The notes under the pieces are model-generated. The model saw only the letters and a list, made by a program, of their open reading frames with translations, was not told the DNA's origin and did no database searches. From positions 1 through 15,483 of the forward strand of contig JACPQH010000006.1 in NCBI GenBank assembly GCA_016190585.1: 15,483 nt of DNA, given 5' to 3'. Every line of letters starts with the position of its first letter. The first letter of the stretch is position 1. Source of the stretch: Chloroflexota bacterium. GTDB lineage: Bacteria > Chloroflexota > Dehalococcoidia > Dehalococcoidales > RBG-16-60-22. Shown in pieces: positions 7,328 through 14,024 of this stretch. The position numbers were made by a program, and so were the translations under genes.

Positions 7328-8281
7328 ATGGTCAGGAAGACCCCGGAAGACTACCTGATAATCGACTGCCACACCCACCTGTGGACGACGCCCCAGATCG
7401 GCTCGCGGGCGGTGACCTACGTCGAGCTCGACAAGTATTGCGGCGGCCACGACGGCACGGTCGAGGACGCGCTGGCCGCCATGAAGCAGGACCACGTCTC
7501 GAAGACGATTATGATGAACTGGATACCCACCTCCCTGATGAGGTACGCCGCCCTGGAGCGGCTGCCCGCCGACACGCTGTCCTTCGCCGAGGCCGAAAAG
7601 GAGATCGCCCGGACGATGATCGGCCGCACCCAGCGCCGCAATGCCTGGACCTGCGCCGTGGCCCAAGAGCACCCCGAGCTGGTCCCCTTTATCACGGTGG
7701 ACGTCAACATGACGCCGGAGGAGATGCGGGCCGAAATCCTGGACAAGGTCCGGGACCACGGCGCCCGGGGCATGAAGCTGCACCACGCCTTCAACGGCCT
7801 GATGGCCAACGACCGCCGGCTGTACCCGGCCTACGCCACCATGCAGGAGCTTGACCTGCCCATCATGTGCCACTCCGGCGTGCCACCGGTCGCCGGCTGC
7901 CCCCACCCCCCCTGCCTCACCGAGCCCAAGCTCTTTACCGACATCCTGACCGATTTCCCCAGGCTCCGGCTGGTGCTGGCCCACGTCGGCGAGGGCTACT
8001 ACGACCAGGCCCGTTACCTCGCCAGGAAGTTCCCGCAGCTTAACTTCGACTGCACGGCGGTAACCAGGCCGTACCCCTTCGCCAACTCCCTGGATAACGC
8101 CGACTTCGTCAAGCTCGTCCGGGATGTCGGCGTGGAGCGGGTGGTCTTCGGGGGCGAGTTCCCCATGTTCGGCGGCATACGGCGCGAGGCCTTGCAGAAC
8201 ATCATCGACATGGACTTCACCGAGGAAGAAAAGCGGATGCTCCTCGGCGAGAACGCCCTCAGGGTATATAAACTGGCGTAG
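7328..8281 (+). CDS. Amidohydrolase-2 family TIM-barrel protein (ACMSD-like hydrolase or decarboxylase)
   Basis: A 317-residue metal-dependent TIM-barrel protein of the amidohydrolase-related family, which includes decarboxylases of ACMSD and gamma-resorcylate type as well as hydrolases. Visible motifs are IIDCHTHLW with the H15-x-H17 pair, GMKLHHAF (H152, H153), IMCHSG (H182) and LVLAHVGEG (H219). The last-strand motif is usually FGSDFP, with a catalytic aspartate; here it is FGGEFP, giving E277. The start at 7328 is chosen because GGAGGG lies at 7317-7322; the frame is open further upstream but that part overlaps the molybdoenzyme. Only 19 bases separate it from the molybdoenzyme stop, so co-expression is likely. 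It may decarboxylate or hydrolyse a ring or amide intermediate, but the substrate cannot be read. Confidence 0.85.
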   Translation: MVRKTPEDYLIIDCHTHLWTTPQIGSRAVTYVELDKYCGGHDGTVEDALAAMKQDHVSKTIMMNWIPTSLMRYAALERLPADTLSFAEAEKEIARTMIGRTQRRNAWTCAVAQEHPELVPFITVDVNMTPEEMRAEILDKVRDHGARGMKLHHAFNGLMANDRRLYPAYATMQELDLPIMCHSGVPPVAGCPHPPCLTEPKLFTDILTDFPRLRLVLAHVGEGYYDQARYLARKFPQLNFDCTAVTRPYPFANSLDNADFVKLVRDVGVERVVFGGEFPMFGGIRREALQNIIDMDFTEEEKRMLLGENALRVYKLA

Positions 8282-8341
8282 CTGAGGTTTGTGAGAGGCT
8301 GTCCGTAAACTTGATATTTAAAAGCTGGCAGGAGGACTAGA

Positions 8342-8851
8342 ATGGAACCCAAACTGACGGTTGAACAGGCGCAGAAACGCGCCGTGAAGCTGATGAACTC
8401 CGGGCACCACTGAGGGCCGAGCCTCCTGCAAGTTATGTGGGAATCCTTCGAGCTTGGCAGCGAGGACCTGCTCTGGGCGGGCATCGCTTTCAACGGCGGC
8501 ATCGCTGGGCAGCAGGCCGCGCCCTGCGGGGTCATCTCCTCTTCGGCGGTGAGCCTGGGGCTGGGCTACCGCTGCGACCGCGGTGACAAGGACAAGTCCA
8601 AGCAGGCCCGGACCGATATCCGCGCCGACGCCGCGGAGATGGTCAAGGGCTTCCGCGAGACGTTCGGCGCCATCAGCTGCCGCGACCTGCTGGGCATCGA
8701 CACCTCGGACCCGGTGCTCGCCAAGCAGTTCCGGGAATCCGAGATGCACAAGGAGAAGTGCGACAAGTACATGGAGTACGCCGTGGGCAAGCTGTACGAG
8801 CTCTACGCTAAACGCGGCCTGGGCGTGCCCGCGGAGGCATGCGGCGACTGA
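8342..8851 (+). CDS. C_GCAxxG_C_C-type redox protein with predicted selenocysteine at in-frame TGA (8411-8413)
   Basis: Read through the TGA, this is a 169-residue small protein with GGAGG (8331-8335) six bases before ATG 8342. The family has a first Cys in a motif like GYNCAQ, then a CGA-type motif, then two more Cys. Here the first position is the TGA codon (residue 24, in SGHH-U-GPSLLQVMWES). The others are C62 in APCGVISS, C78, C113 in ISCRDLLG and C140 in EKCDKYMEYAVGKL. The TGA therefore replaces the conserved first Cys, and an SECIS-like hairpin follows it. Codon use and family similarity continue smoothly on both sides, which argues against a nonsense mutation. Starting at ATG 8435 instead would lose the N-terminal helix and leave the ribosome-binding site unexplained. 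A thiol/selenol redox role is inferred. It lies 60 bases after the amidohydrolase and precedes the etf/fix operon. Confidence 0.78.
8411..8442 (+). promoter_or_regulatory. Candidate bacterial SECIS element (UGA plus stem-loop)
   Basis: Directly after the TGA, TCCTGCA (8424-8430) pairs with TGTGGGA (8436-8442) over seven base pairs, including two G-U wobbles, closing the loop AGTTA (8431-8435). Counting the U of UGA as 1, the loop G and U are positions 22 and 23, next to G23/U24 of E. coli fdhF, and a U also sits at position 17. The loop begins 17 bases after the UGA. These features fit bacterial SECIS rules as I recall them. Confidence 0.6.
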
Positions 8852-8860
8852 ATTCTCTAG

Positions 8861-8927
8861 GGAAGCGGTCCGCTTCCACGAGAAAGCAGCGCCGGCCTTG
8901 TCCCGGCAGTTGGGGAAACGGTTTCCC
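8861..8927. other. Paired hairpins between the selenoprotein gene and etfB
   Basis: The 156-base gap holds GGAAGCG / CGCTTCC (8861-8867 and 8871-8877, loop GTC) and GGGAAAC / GTTTCCC (8913-8919 and 8921-8927, a near-perfect palindrome). A direct repeat of TCCCGGA follows at about 8924-8941. There is no T-run, so these are not clear intrinsic terminators. They may limit read-through from the upstream genes into the etf/fix operon or stabilise mRNA ends. Confidence 0.4.
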
Positions 8928-8969
8928 GGAATTCTCCCGGAAGTGTTCCGAGCCTGGGCGTGGGGCTGT

Positions 8970-8999
8970 TTGACGTCCGGGCCCGTTAAAGCCAATAAT
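8970..8999 (+). promoter_or_regulatory. Promoter of the etfBA-fixCX operon, probably giving a leaderless mRNA
   Basis: TTGACG (8970-8975) and AATAAT (8994-8999) are 18 bases apart. The -10 box ends 8 bases before the ATG at 9008 and no Shine-Dalgarno is present in the intervening TAGTAATAT-type sequence. Transcription would start at or next to the start codon. The -35 hexamer is the same as in the 4193 promoter. Confidence 0.5.
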
Positions 9000-9007
9000 A
9001 GTAATAT

Positions 9008-9847
9008 ATGCACATCGTTTGCTGTATCAAACAGGTGCCGGACACCACCCAGGTCAAGATAGACCCCCAGACCAATACCCTTATCCGTACCGGCGTGGAA
9101 TCGATATGCAATCCCTACGACCTGGTGGCGGTTGAGGCGGCGGTCGGGCTGGCGAAGCCGCGCGGCGGCCGGGTGACCGTCGTCTCCATGGGGCCGCCCC
9201 AGGCGGAAGCGGCGCTGCGGGAGTGCCTGGCGCTCGGGGTCGATGAGGCCATCCTGCTTTCCGACCGGGCTTTCGCCGGCGCCGATACCCTGGCGACCAG
9301 CTACGCCCTCTACCGGGCGATAGCCACCATCGCCGCCCGCGAGACGGTCGACCTGGTTATATGCGGCAAGCAGGCCATCGACGGGGACACCGCCCAGACC
9401 GGCCCGGGACTGGCGACCCGCCTGGGATGCAACCAGTTTACCTACGTCTCCGGGGTTATCGAGCTGACAGATGACAGTATCACGGTCCGGCGCGAGGTTG
9501 AAGGCGGCAGCGAGGTGGTGCGGGGCAGTCTGCCCGCCCTGCTGACCGTCGAGCTCGAGCTGGGCGCGCCCCACCGCGCCTCCCTGCCGGAGCTGGTGCG
9601 CGCCCTGCGCTACGAGGTCAAAGTCTGGGGCGCCAGGGACATATCCGGCGAGGCGGAGATGCTCGGGCTCAAGGGCTCCCCGACCTCGGTCAAGACTATC
9701 TTCGCCCCGGCCCCGCGCACCGGCGGGGCGGTCTACGACACCCGCCAGGACGGCCAGAAACCGCTCCAGGACTTCCTGGACGCCTTTTTCACCCGGGAAC
9801 CCGTCCTGCTGCGGGAGATTTTGGATAAGGGCGCCGGTCATGCCTAA
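9008..9847 (+). CDS. etfB: Electron transfer flavoprotein beta subunit (EtfB/FixA)
   Basis: A 279-residue EtfB/FixA protein, the partner of the next gene in an electron transfer flavoprotein. It opens with MHIVCCIKQVPDTTQVKID, the standard EtfB N-terminus, followed by NPYDLVAVEAAVGLA (about residues 37-51), VSMGPPQAEAALRECLALGVDEAILLSD and RAFAGADTLATS. CGKQAIDGDTAQTGPGLA (about residues 119-136) is the typical nucleotide/flavin-contact loop. The DRAFAGADT block resembles ETFs of anaerobes that bifurcate electrons from NADH. It is the first gene of a translationally coupled set of four, and its stop codon overlaps the start of etfA by 8 bases. Its mRNA may be leaderless (see the promoter at 8970). 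Confidence 0.93.
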   Translation: MHIVCCIKQVPDTTQVKIDPQTNTLIRTGVESICNPYDLVAVEAAVGLAKPRGGRVTVVSMGPPQAEAALRECLALGVDEAILLSDRAFAGADTLATSYALYRAIATIAARETVDLVICGKQAIDGDTAQTGPGLATRLGCNQFTYVSGVIELTDDSITVRREVEGGSEVVRGSLPALLTVELELGAPHRASLPELVRALRYEVKVWGARDISGEAEMLGLKGSPTSVKTIFAPAPRTGGAVYDTRQDGQKPLQDFLDAFFTREPVLLREILDKGAGHA

Positions 9848-11099
9848 GAACTCGAAGGGCCGCGAGATCGCCGAGATTATCCCGGACAAGTGCATCGGCT
9901 GCCAGCTCTGTCTCGGCGAGTGCCCGCTTGACGCCATCACCATGGAAAACGGCGTCGCCCGGATTGACCCGGAAAGGTGCACCGGCTGCGGGAAGTGCGT
10001 TGACGTCTGCCCGGCCGCCTCCATCATTTTTGAAAAGCCGCGCAAGAAGAAGCCCGCCGCCGTCAAGCCGTCACCGGCCGGCGAGTACAAGGGCGTGGCC
10101 GTGTTCATCGAGGTGCAGCACCGGGCCGCCGCCGAAGTCTCCTGGGAGCTTACCGGCAAGGCGCGGGAGCTGGCCGGCAAGCTGGGCGCGCCGGTGCTCG
10201 GTTTTCTACTGGGGCATGATGTCGGCAACATCGCCGCGGAGGCCATCGCCTACGGCTGCGACGAGGTCTACGTTATCGATAGTCCTCTGCTGGGCGCCTA
10301 CCTGACCGGGGTCTACGGCAAGGCCCTGACCCACATGTGCCAGCAGGTCCGGCCCGAGGTGCTGCTTTTGGGGGCGACCCCGCTGGGACGCGACCTTTCG
10401 AGCGTGGTGGCCACCCAGCTCCAGACCGGCGTGACGGCCGACTGCACGGGACTGGACATCGAGCCGCAGGAGCGCCTGCTGGCGATGACCCGCCCCACCT
10501 TCGGGGGCAATATCATGGCGACCATCTACTGCCGGATGCGCCGCCCCCAGATGAGCACAGTGCGGCCCCGCGTCATGAAGATGCCGGCCAAAGACCCGGC
10601 GCGCAAGGGAGAAGTCCGCCGCCTGGCCTTAGACCTGGCGGTGAAGGGACTGCCCCAGGTTATCGAGTTCATGCCGAGAGCCGCCGAGATGGGCGGCGTT
10701 GATATTACCAAAGCGCCGGTCCTGGTGGTCGTGGGCAAGGGCGCCTGCGACGCCAAGAGCCTGCCGCTTTTCGAGGAGCTGGCGCGCCTGCTGGGCGGGA
10801 CCACGGGCTGCTCCCGTCCCGTGGTGCAGGCCGGGCTGCTGCCCTATTTCCGACAGGTGGGGCAGACCGGCAAGACGGTTGCCCCCAAGCTCTATGTCGC
10901 GGTCGGCATCTCCGGCGCGGTACAGCACCTCGTCGGCATGCAGGGCTCGGAGAAGATTGTCGCGGTAAATACCGACCCCAACGCGCCGATGGTGCGTCTC
11001 GCGGACTACGCCCTTATCGGCGACTACAAGGAGATTGTGCCCCGGCTTATCGAGGGCATCAGGGCGCGCGCGCCGGCCCTCAAAGAGAGCGCGGCGTGA
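9840..11099 (+). CDS. etfA: ETF alpha subunit with N-terminal 2[4Fe-4S] ferredoxin domain (EtfA/FixB)
   Basis: A 419-residue EtfA/FixB fused to a ferredoxin. Residues 18-28 (CIGCQLCLGEC) and 47-57 (CTGCGKCVDVC) are two classical 4Fe-4S motifs. A lysine- and proline-rich linker (about 70-80) leads to the ETF alpha domain starting at YKGVAVFIEV. The C-terminal FAD-binding domain carries GQTGKTVAPKLYVAVGISGA (341-360) and VNTDPNAPM. Ferredoxin-fused alpha subunits are known in bifurcating ETFs such as those of caffeyl-CoA reductase and lactate dehydrogenase complexes of acetogens, where the clusters relay electrons to or from ferredoxin. Their presence here together with a separate FixX is less usual. 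The gene overlaps etfB by 8 bases and fixC by 4 bases. Confidence 0.93.
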   Translation: MPKNSKGREIAEIIPDKCIGCQLCLGECPLDAITMENGVARIDPERCTGCGKCVDVCPAASIIFEKPRKKKPAAVKPSPAGEYKGVAVFIEVQHRAAAEVSWELTGKARELAGKLGAPVLGFLLGHDVGNIAAEAIAYGCDEVYVIDSPLLGAYLTGVYGKALTHMCQQVRPEVLLLGATPLGRDLSSVVATQLQTGVTADCTGLDIEPQERLLAMTRPTFGGNIMATIYCRMRRPQMSTVRPRVMKMPAKDPARKGEVRRLALDLAVKGLPQVIEFMPRAAEMGGVDITKAPVLVVVGKGACDAKSLPLFEELARLLGGTTGCSRPVVQAGLLPYFRQVGQTGKTVAPKLYVAVGISGAVQHLVGMQGSEKIVAVNTDPNAPMVRLADYALIGDYKEIVPRLIEGIRARAPALKESAA

Positions 11100-12400
11100 A
11101 CGAGACCTTCGACGTCGCCATCGTGGGAGCGGGGCCGGCGGGCGTCTCAGCGGCCTGCGTCCTGGCCGAAGCCGGGGTGAAGACGGTGGTCTTCGAGCGC
11201 GGCGAGTTCCCCGGCGCCAAGAACATGTCGGGCGGCGTGCTCTACGGCTCCGAGCTTGCCCGGATCTTGCCGGATTACGCGGCGCGCGGCTGCCCCGTCG
11301 AAAGGAACATCGTCGAGTCGCGGATGTGGTTCCTGACCCCGGATGGCGGCTTCAGCCTGGGCTACCGCGACGCCATCCTGGAAACGGAAAGGAAGTTCAA
11401 CGCCTTCACCGTGGGCCGGGCGAAATTCGACCGCTGGTACGCGGAGCAGGCCCGTAAAAAGGGCGCGCTGATAGTGCCGGCCACCGTGGTGATGGACTTT
11501 ATCCGGGAGCGGGGCGCCGTCGCCGGCGTCGTCACCGACCGCGAGGATGGCGATGTCCGGGCCGGCGTCGTGCTGCTGGCGGACGGCGTCAACTCGCCCC
11601 TGGCCGCCCGCACCGGGTTCCGCCCGGAAATCAAGCCGGAGCAGGTGGCCCTGGCGGTGAAAGAGGTCATCGAGCTGCCGGCGGAGGTTATCGAGCAGCG
11701 CTTCGCCGTTACCGGCAACAACGGCGTCACCACCGAGATTCTGGGCGCGATAACCGAGGGCATGAGCGGCGTCGGCGTCCTCTACACCAATATCAATTCC
11801 ATTTCGCTGGCGGTCGGCGCCAACCTGGCCGATTTCGTCAAGTATAAGACCAAGCCTTACGAGCTGATCGAGCGCTTCAAGCGGCACCCGATGATCGCGC
11901 CGCTCATCGCCGGGGGCAAGTCGCTGGAGTACACCGCCCACTGGCTGCCCGAGGGCGGCTATGACGCCATGCCGCCGCTTTACGGCGACGGCTACCTCAT
12001 CGCCGGCGACTCCGCCATGCTCTTCAACACCCCCCACCGCGAGGGCTCCAACCTGGCGATGGCCTCCGGCAAGATGGCCGCCGAGACGATTATCGAGGCG
12101 CTGGGCCGGAAGGACTTCTCCCGGCAGGGCCTGGCGGGCTACGCGGAGCGGCTGGCCGCCTCGTACGTGCTCAAGGACATGAAGAAGTACCGCCGTTTCG
12201 GCCATTTCCTGTACGAGCACAAGGAGATCTTCAGCCGGCTTCCGCAAGCCGCCGGTTTCGCCGGCCGGGAGATTATCACCGTGGACGGGGTCAGCAAGAA
12301 GGAAAAGCAGCGCCGGGTGTGGCGGAACCTGCGCCGGACGCTCACCCTTCGCGGCCTGCTGCGCCTGGCGTGGGCGGGCTGGAGGGCCATCAACGGATGA
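11096..12400 (+). CDS. fixC: FixC-type flavoprotein, ETF-quinone oxidoreductase family
   Basis: A 434-residue FAD enzyme of the FixC / ETF-quinone oxidoreductase family. The dinucleotide motif is VAIVGAGPAGVSAACVLAEA (residues 7-26), followed by FERGEFPGAKNMSGGVLYG, a strong FixC signature. The C-terminal flavin motif DGYLIAGDSAMLFNTPHREG is followed by a helical tail rich in basic residues. In FixABCX complexes this subunit takes one electron branch from the ETF and passes it to quinone, with FixX bound to it. The start is GTG at 11096, overlapping the etfA stop by four bases (GTGA), which implies translational coupling. The C-terminal RRTLTLRGLLRLAWAGWRA may contact the membrane surface, which is inference. 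Confidence 0.93.
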   Translation: MNETFDVAIVGAGPAGVSAACVLAEAGVKTVVFERGEFPGAKNMSGGVLYGSELARILPDYAARGCPVERNIVESRMWFLTPDGGFSLGYRDAILETERKFNAFTVGRAKFDRWYAEQARKKGALIVPATVVMDFIRERGAVAGVVTDREDGDVRAGVVLLADGVNSPLAARTGFRPEIKPEQVALAVKEVIELPAEVIEQRFAVTGNNGVTTEILGAITEGMSGVGVLYTNINSISLAVGANLADFVKYKTKPYELIERFKRHPMIAPLIAGGKSLEYTAHWLPEGGYDAMPPLYGDGYLIAGDSAMLFNTPHREGSNLAMASGKMAAETIIEALGRKDFSRQGLAGYAERLAASYVLKDMKKYRRFGHFLYEHKEIFSRLPQAAGFAGREIITVDGVSKKEKQRRVWRNLRRTLTLRGLLRLAWAGWRAING

Positions 12401-12672
12401 ACATCGAGGACAAGCTCTTCCTGGACCGGTTCAAGGTGGACGAGGAGAGCCACCTCAAGATTACCGAGGGCGGCGAGTGCGCCCGCCGCTGCATCGAGCA
12501 TGCCTGTCTCTACCTCTGCCCCGCCAACGTCTACCGCCTCGAAGACGAGACCATCACCGTCAACTACGAGGGCTGCCTGGAGTGCGGCTCCTGCCGGGTC
12601 GCCTGCGCCTTCCTGAAAATCGAGTGGCGCTTCCCCCGCGGCGGTTACGGCGTCAGCCACAAGTTCGGCTAG
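12397..12672 (+). CDS. fixX: FixX ferredoxin-like protein
   Basis: A 91-residue FixX/EtfX ferredoxin. The start is ATG 12397 in an ATGA overlap with the fixC stop, with GGAGGG at 12381-12386; the frame is open upstream but that part lies inside fixC. Eight cysteines are present: C28, C32, C37 and C41 in ECARRCIEHACLYLCPANVY, and C60, C63, C66 and C70 in YEGCLECGSCRVAC. This is enough for two 4Fe-4S clusters. The ending IEWRFPRGGYGVSHKFG is a typical FixX tail. It should pair with FixC and carry electrons on the quinone or ferredoxin branch. It is the last gene of the etf/fix operon and converges on the ABM-like gene. Confidence 0.93.
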   Translation: MNIEDKLFLDRFKVDEESHLKITEGGECARRCIEHACLYLCPANVYRLEDETITVNYEGCLECGSCRVACAFLKIEWRFPRGGYGVSHKFG

Positions 12673-12689
12673 CGGTCCGGGACAGCCGC

Positions 12690-12722
12690 GCGGCGCCATC
12701 CGGCGGTTCTACCGGCGGCCGC
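12690..12722. terminator. GC-rich hairpin in the convergent gap after fixX
   Basis: GCGGC (12690-12694) can pair with GCCGC (12718-12722), and CCGG with CCGG inside it (12700-12703 and 12712-12715). It lies between two convergent genes, where a bidirectional terminator is expected, but no T-run follows on either strand. The element is therefore only a candidate. Confidence 0.25.
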
Positions 12723-12748
12723 CACAACCGCTCCGTCCTTGAGGCGGG

Positions 12749-13030
12749 CTACTGCTTTACTGCGACTTCGTAAAGCTCGACTACCGGCTCGGGGGCGGCG
12801 GCTTTACCGGCGGCCTGGCCGCGCATCTGGCTGGCGGCGGCGGCGCTGGCGGCCATGTCGGCCTCCGTGTCCCACAGGGTCATGGTCAGAATCTTGCCGG
12901 TCTTGCGGTTGACCAGCATATAGGCGCCTTTCATCGCCGCCAGCTCCGGAGGATCGGGCTGCTTAAAAAAGCGGACCACCTCGTCAATCTGGCCGGGTTT
13001 ACCCATGATGGTGCTAACTCTGGCAAACAT
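12749..13030 (-). CDS. Small ABM-like dimeric alpha/beta-barrel protein
   Basis: A 93-residue protein beginning MFARVSTIMGKPGQIDEVVRFF and containing KGAYMLVNRKTGKILTMTLWDTEADMAASA. This pattern (strand, helix, strand with a W-D/E-T-E-A segment) is typical of the antibiotic biosynthesis monooxygenase (ABM)-like ferredoxin-fold proteins. Such proteins dimerise and include small monooxygenases, heme-degrading enzymes and many of unknown role. The start is very well supported by AAAGGAGG (13038-13045) seven bases upstream. The C-terminus has an Ala/Gln-rich stretch before the last strand VVELYEVAVK. No heme or catalytic residue can be named, and the function is unknown. Confidence 0.75.
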   Translation of the reverse strand: MFARVSTIMGKPGQIDEVVRFFKQPDPPELAAMKGAYMLVNRKTGKILTMTLWDTEADMAASAAAASQMRGQAAGKAAAPEPVVELYEVAVKQ

Positions 13031-13341
13031 TCTTATGCCTCCTTTATCCGAAGAAGATTACAGCACACCGCTCTAAACCGCCGGCTCCCCGAAAATGTCC
13101 TGCTGAGAGCTTGTGAACAAATCAGGAAATTTCCCCTCCCCGCGGAAGAGGCGAGATGAATGCCTTCTTCCGTCGAGGGAGAAGAGACATGGCTTACCAC
13201 GTCGCCATTTTCTTCACGCTCTGAGCGGAGCGAAACATCTCGTCTCCGGCTGCTTCGTACCCTCGGAGAGCCCTGAAACATGGTTTTCAGACGGCCTCCA
13301 AACCAGCATCCAGCAGCCCGGCCGACCGGTTATCACGGGGC
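13031..13341. other. Non-coding gap between the CHRD and ABM-like genes
   Basis: I see no gene in these 311 bases. They contain the ribosome-binding site of the ABM-like gene, the inverted copy of the hairpin repeat (13121-13184), a short inverted repeat CGCTC / GAGCG around 13217-13232, and CTGAAA / TTTCAG (13273-13278 and 13285-13290, loop CATGGT), which lies 3' of the CHRD gene. None has a T-run suited to termination of the minus-strand CHRD transcript. Confidence 0.55.
13121..13184. repeat. Intergenic hairpin repeat, copy 2 (inverted, degraded)
   Basis: Compared with the reverse complement of 888-975, this stretch keeps the same order: ATCAGGAAATTT (13121-13132), CCTCCCCGCGGAAGAGG (13135-13151) and CTTCTTCC / GGGAGAAG (13164-13171 and 13177-13184). 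The last stem has eight pairs with one G-U wobble. Only one of the two AATTTCCTG units of copy 1 is present. The shared order of elements across 12 kb points to a dispersed intergenic repeat family. Confidence 0.6.
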
Positions 13342-13821
13342 CTACCGGATCTGGCCCCGGACTTCGCCGCCCGGAAACTGGGTGGTGTGGACATTGGCGT
13401 AGGTGTTGCCGGCTGCCATGGCGTCCAGCAGTTCGCTGAGCGGCTGGCCCGCCAGCGGTCCTACCAGGTCGCCCGCGGTTATCGTGCCCTGCGCCAGCAC
13501 GCCGCTGAAGCGGCCGGGAATCGGCGCCGGGCCGTATAGGAAGGCAACTACAGGGCCGTTCACGCCGGCCGGCCCGAGATGAATATGCGCCTGCAGGACA
13601 TTCTCGATGTTGGCCACGATTAGCCGGTACTTGAGCTCGGTGCCATCCGCGCTTGGCTGGAATATGGCCTGTCCCCGGGCCAGCGTGTCCGCGGCGGGGA
13701 CCTCTTCAGCGCCTGAAAGGTTCGCCGTAAAAATCGGGCTCGCTGACACGGGCACGGCGATTCCCAGGACGAGCACCAGGGCCAGTACCACCACCGCAAT
13801 CCTGGTTAACTTGTATGACAT
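13342..13821 (-). CDS. Secreted CHRD-domain protein
   Basis: A 159-residue exported protein. Residues 1-27 form a classic signal peptide: K4 and R7, a hydrophobic core IAVVVLALVLVLGIAV, and the cleavage motif VSA just before S28. The mature part is one CHRD domain, recognisable from FTANLSGAEEVP, YRLIVANIENVLQAHIHLGP, GVNGPVVAFLYG and the final YANVHTTQFPGGEVRGQIR. The domain is found in chordin and in many extracellular bacterial proteins; its role in bacteria is not established. GGGGAGG (13831-13837) lies nine bases before the ATG, which supports the start. No neighbour suggests a partner. Confidence 0.88.
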   Translation of the reverse strand: MSYKLTRIAVVVLALVLVLGIAVPVSASPIFTANLSGAEEVPAADTLARGQAIFQPSADGTELKYRLIVANIENVLQAHIHLGPAGVNGPVVAFLYGPAPIPGRFSGVLAQGTITAGDLVGPLAGQPLSELLDAMAAGNTYANVHTTQFPGGEVRGQIR

Positions 13822-13962
13822 GGTTCTTCCCCTCCCCTAAAATTTACCCTGAACTGTACCAATTATCCGGCCTCATCCCGGCTGATGGTACACGTAGTTT
13901 TACGTAAATTCGGGCAAGGGAGACTCGTAATTTCCGGCGGCGGGCGTAGAAGATACCCGGTC

Positions 13963-14002
13963 CCGGAGGCTTGCTCCGGTTCCCAGTACCGTCAGGGGGT
14001 AC
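13963..14002. other. Two hairpins in the gap between GH57 and CHRD genes
   Basis: CCGGAG / CTCCGG (13963-13968 and 13974-13979) and GTACC / GGTAC (13986-13990 and 13998-14002) lie directly 3' of the GH57 gene on the minus strand. They may cap or end its transcript, though no T-run follows. Elsewhere in the 203-base gap, ACGTA / TACGT (13892-13896 and 13901-13905) flanks GTTT upstream of the CHRD gene and could be an operator-like site. A -10-like GATAAT for CHRD (minus, 13867-13862) lacks a good -35. Confidence 0.35.
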
Positions 14003-14024
14003 GTAGTTTCCAGTCGGGCGGCCG

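Noticed and set aside
5923..7329. A 468-codon open frame on the minus strand
   Set aside because: Fully antisense to the molybdoenzyme, with low-complexity Gly/Val/Leu/Asp composition and no recognisable domain.
8342..8413. Reading the TGA at 8411 as a nonsense mutation (pseudogene)
   Set aside because: The TGA coincides with the conserved Cys position, the downstream frame is intact with all other signature cysteines, and an SECIS-like hairpin follows.
8318..10246. A 642-codon open frame on the minus strand
   Set aside because: It lies antisense to the amidohydrolase-distal spacer, selenoprotein, etfB and etfA genes, all clearly coding on the plus strand; its translation resembles no family. 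It is a high-GC shadow.
12319..12396. Upstream extension of FixX
   Set aside because: It lies inside fixC in another frame; the ATGA overlap at 12397 gives the normal FixX length.
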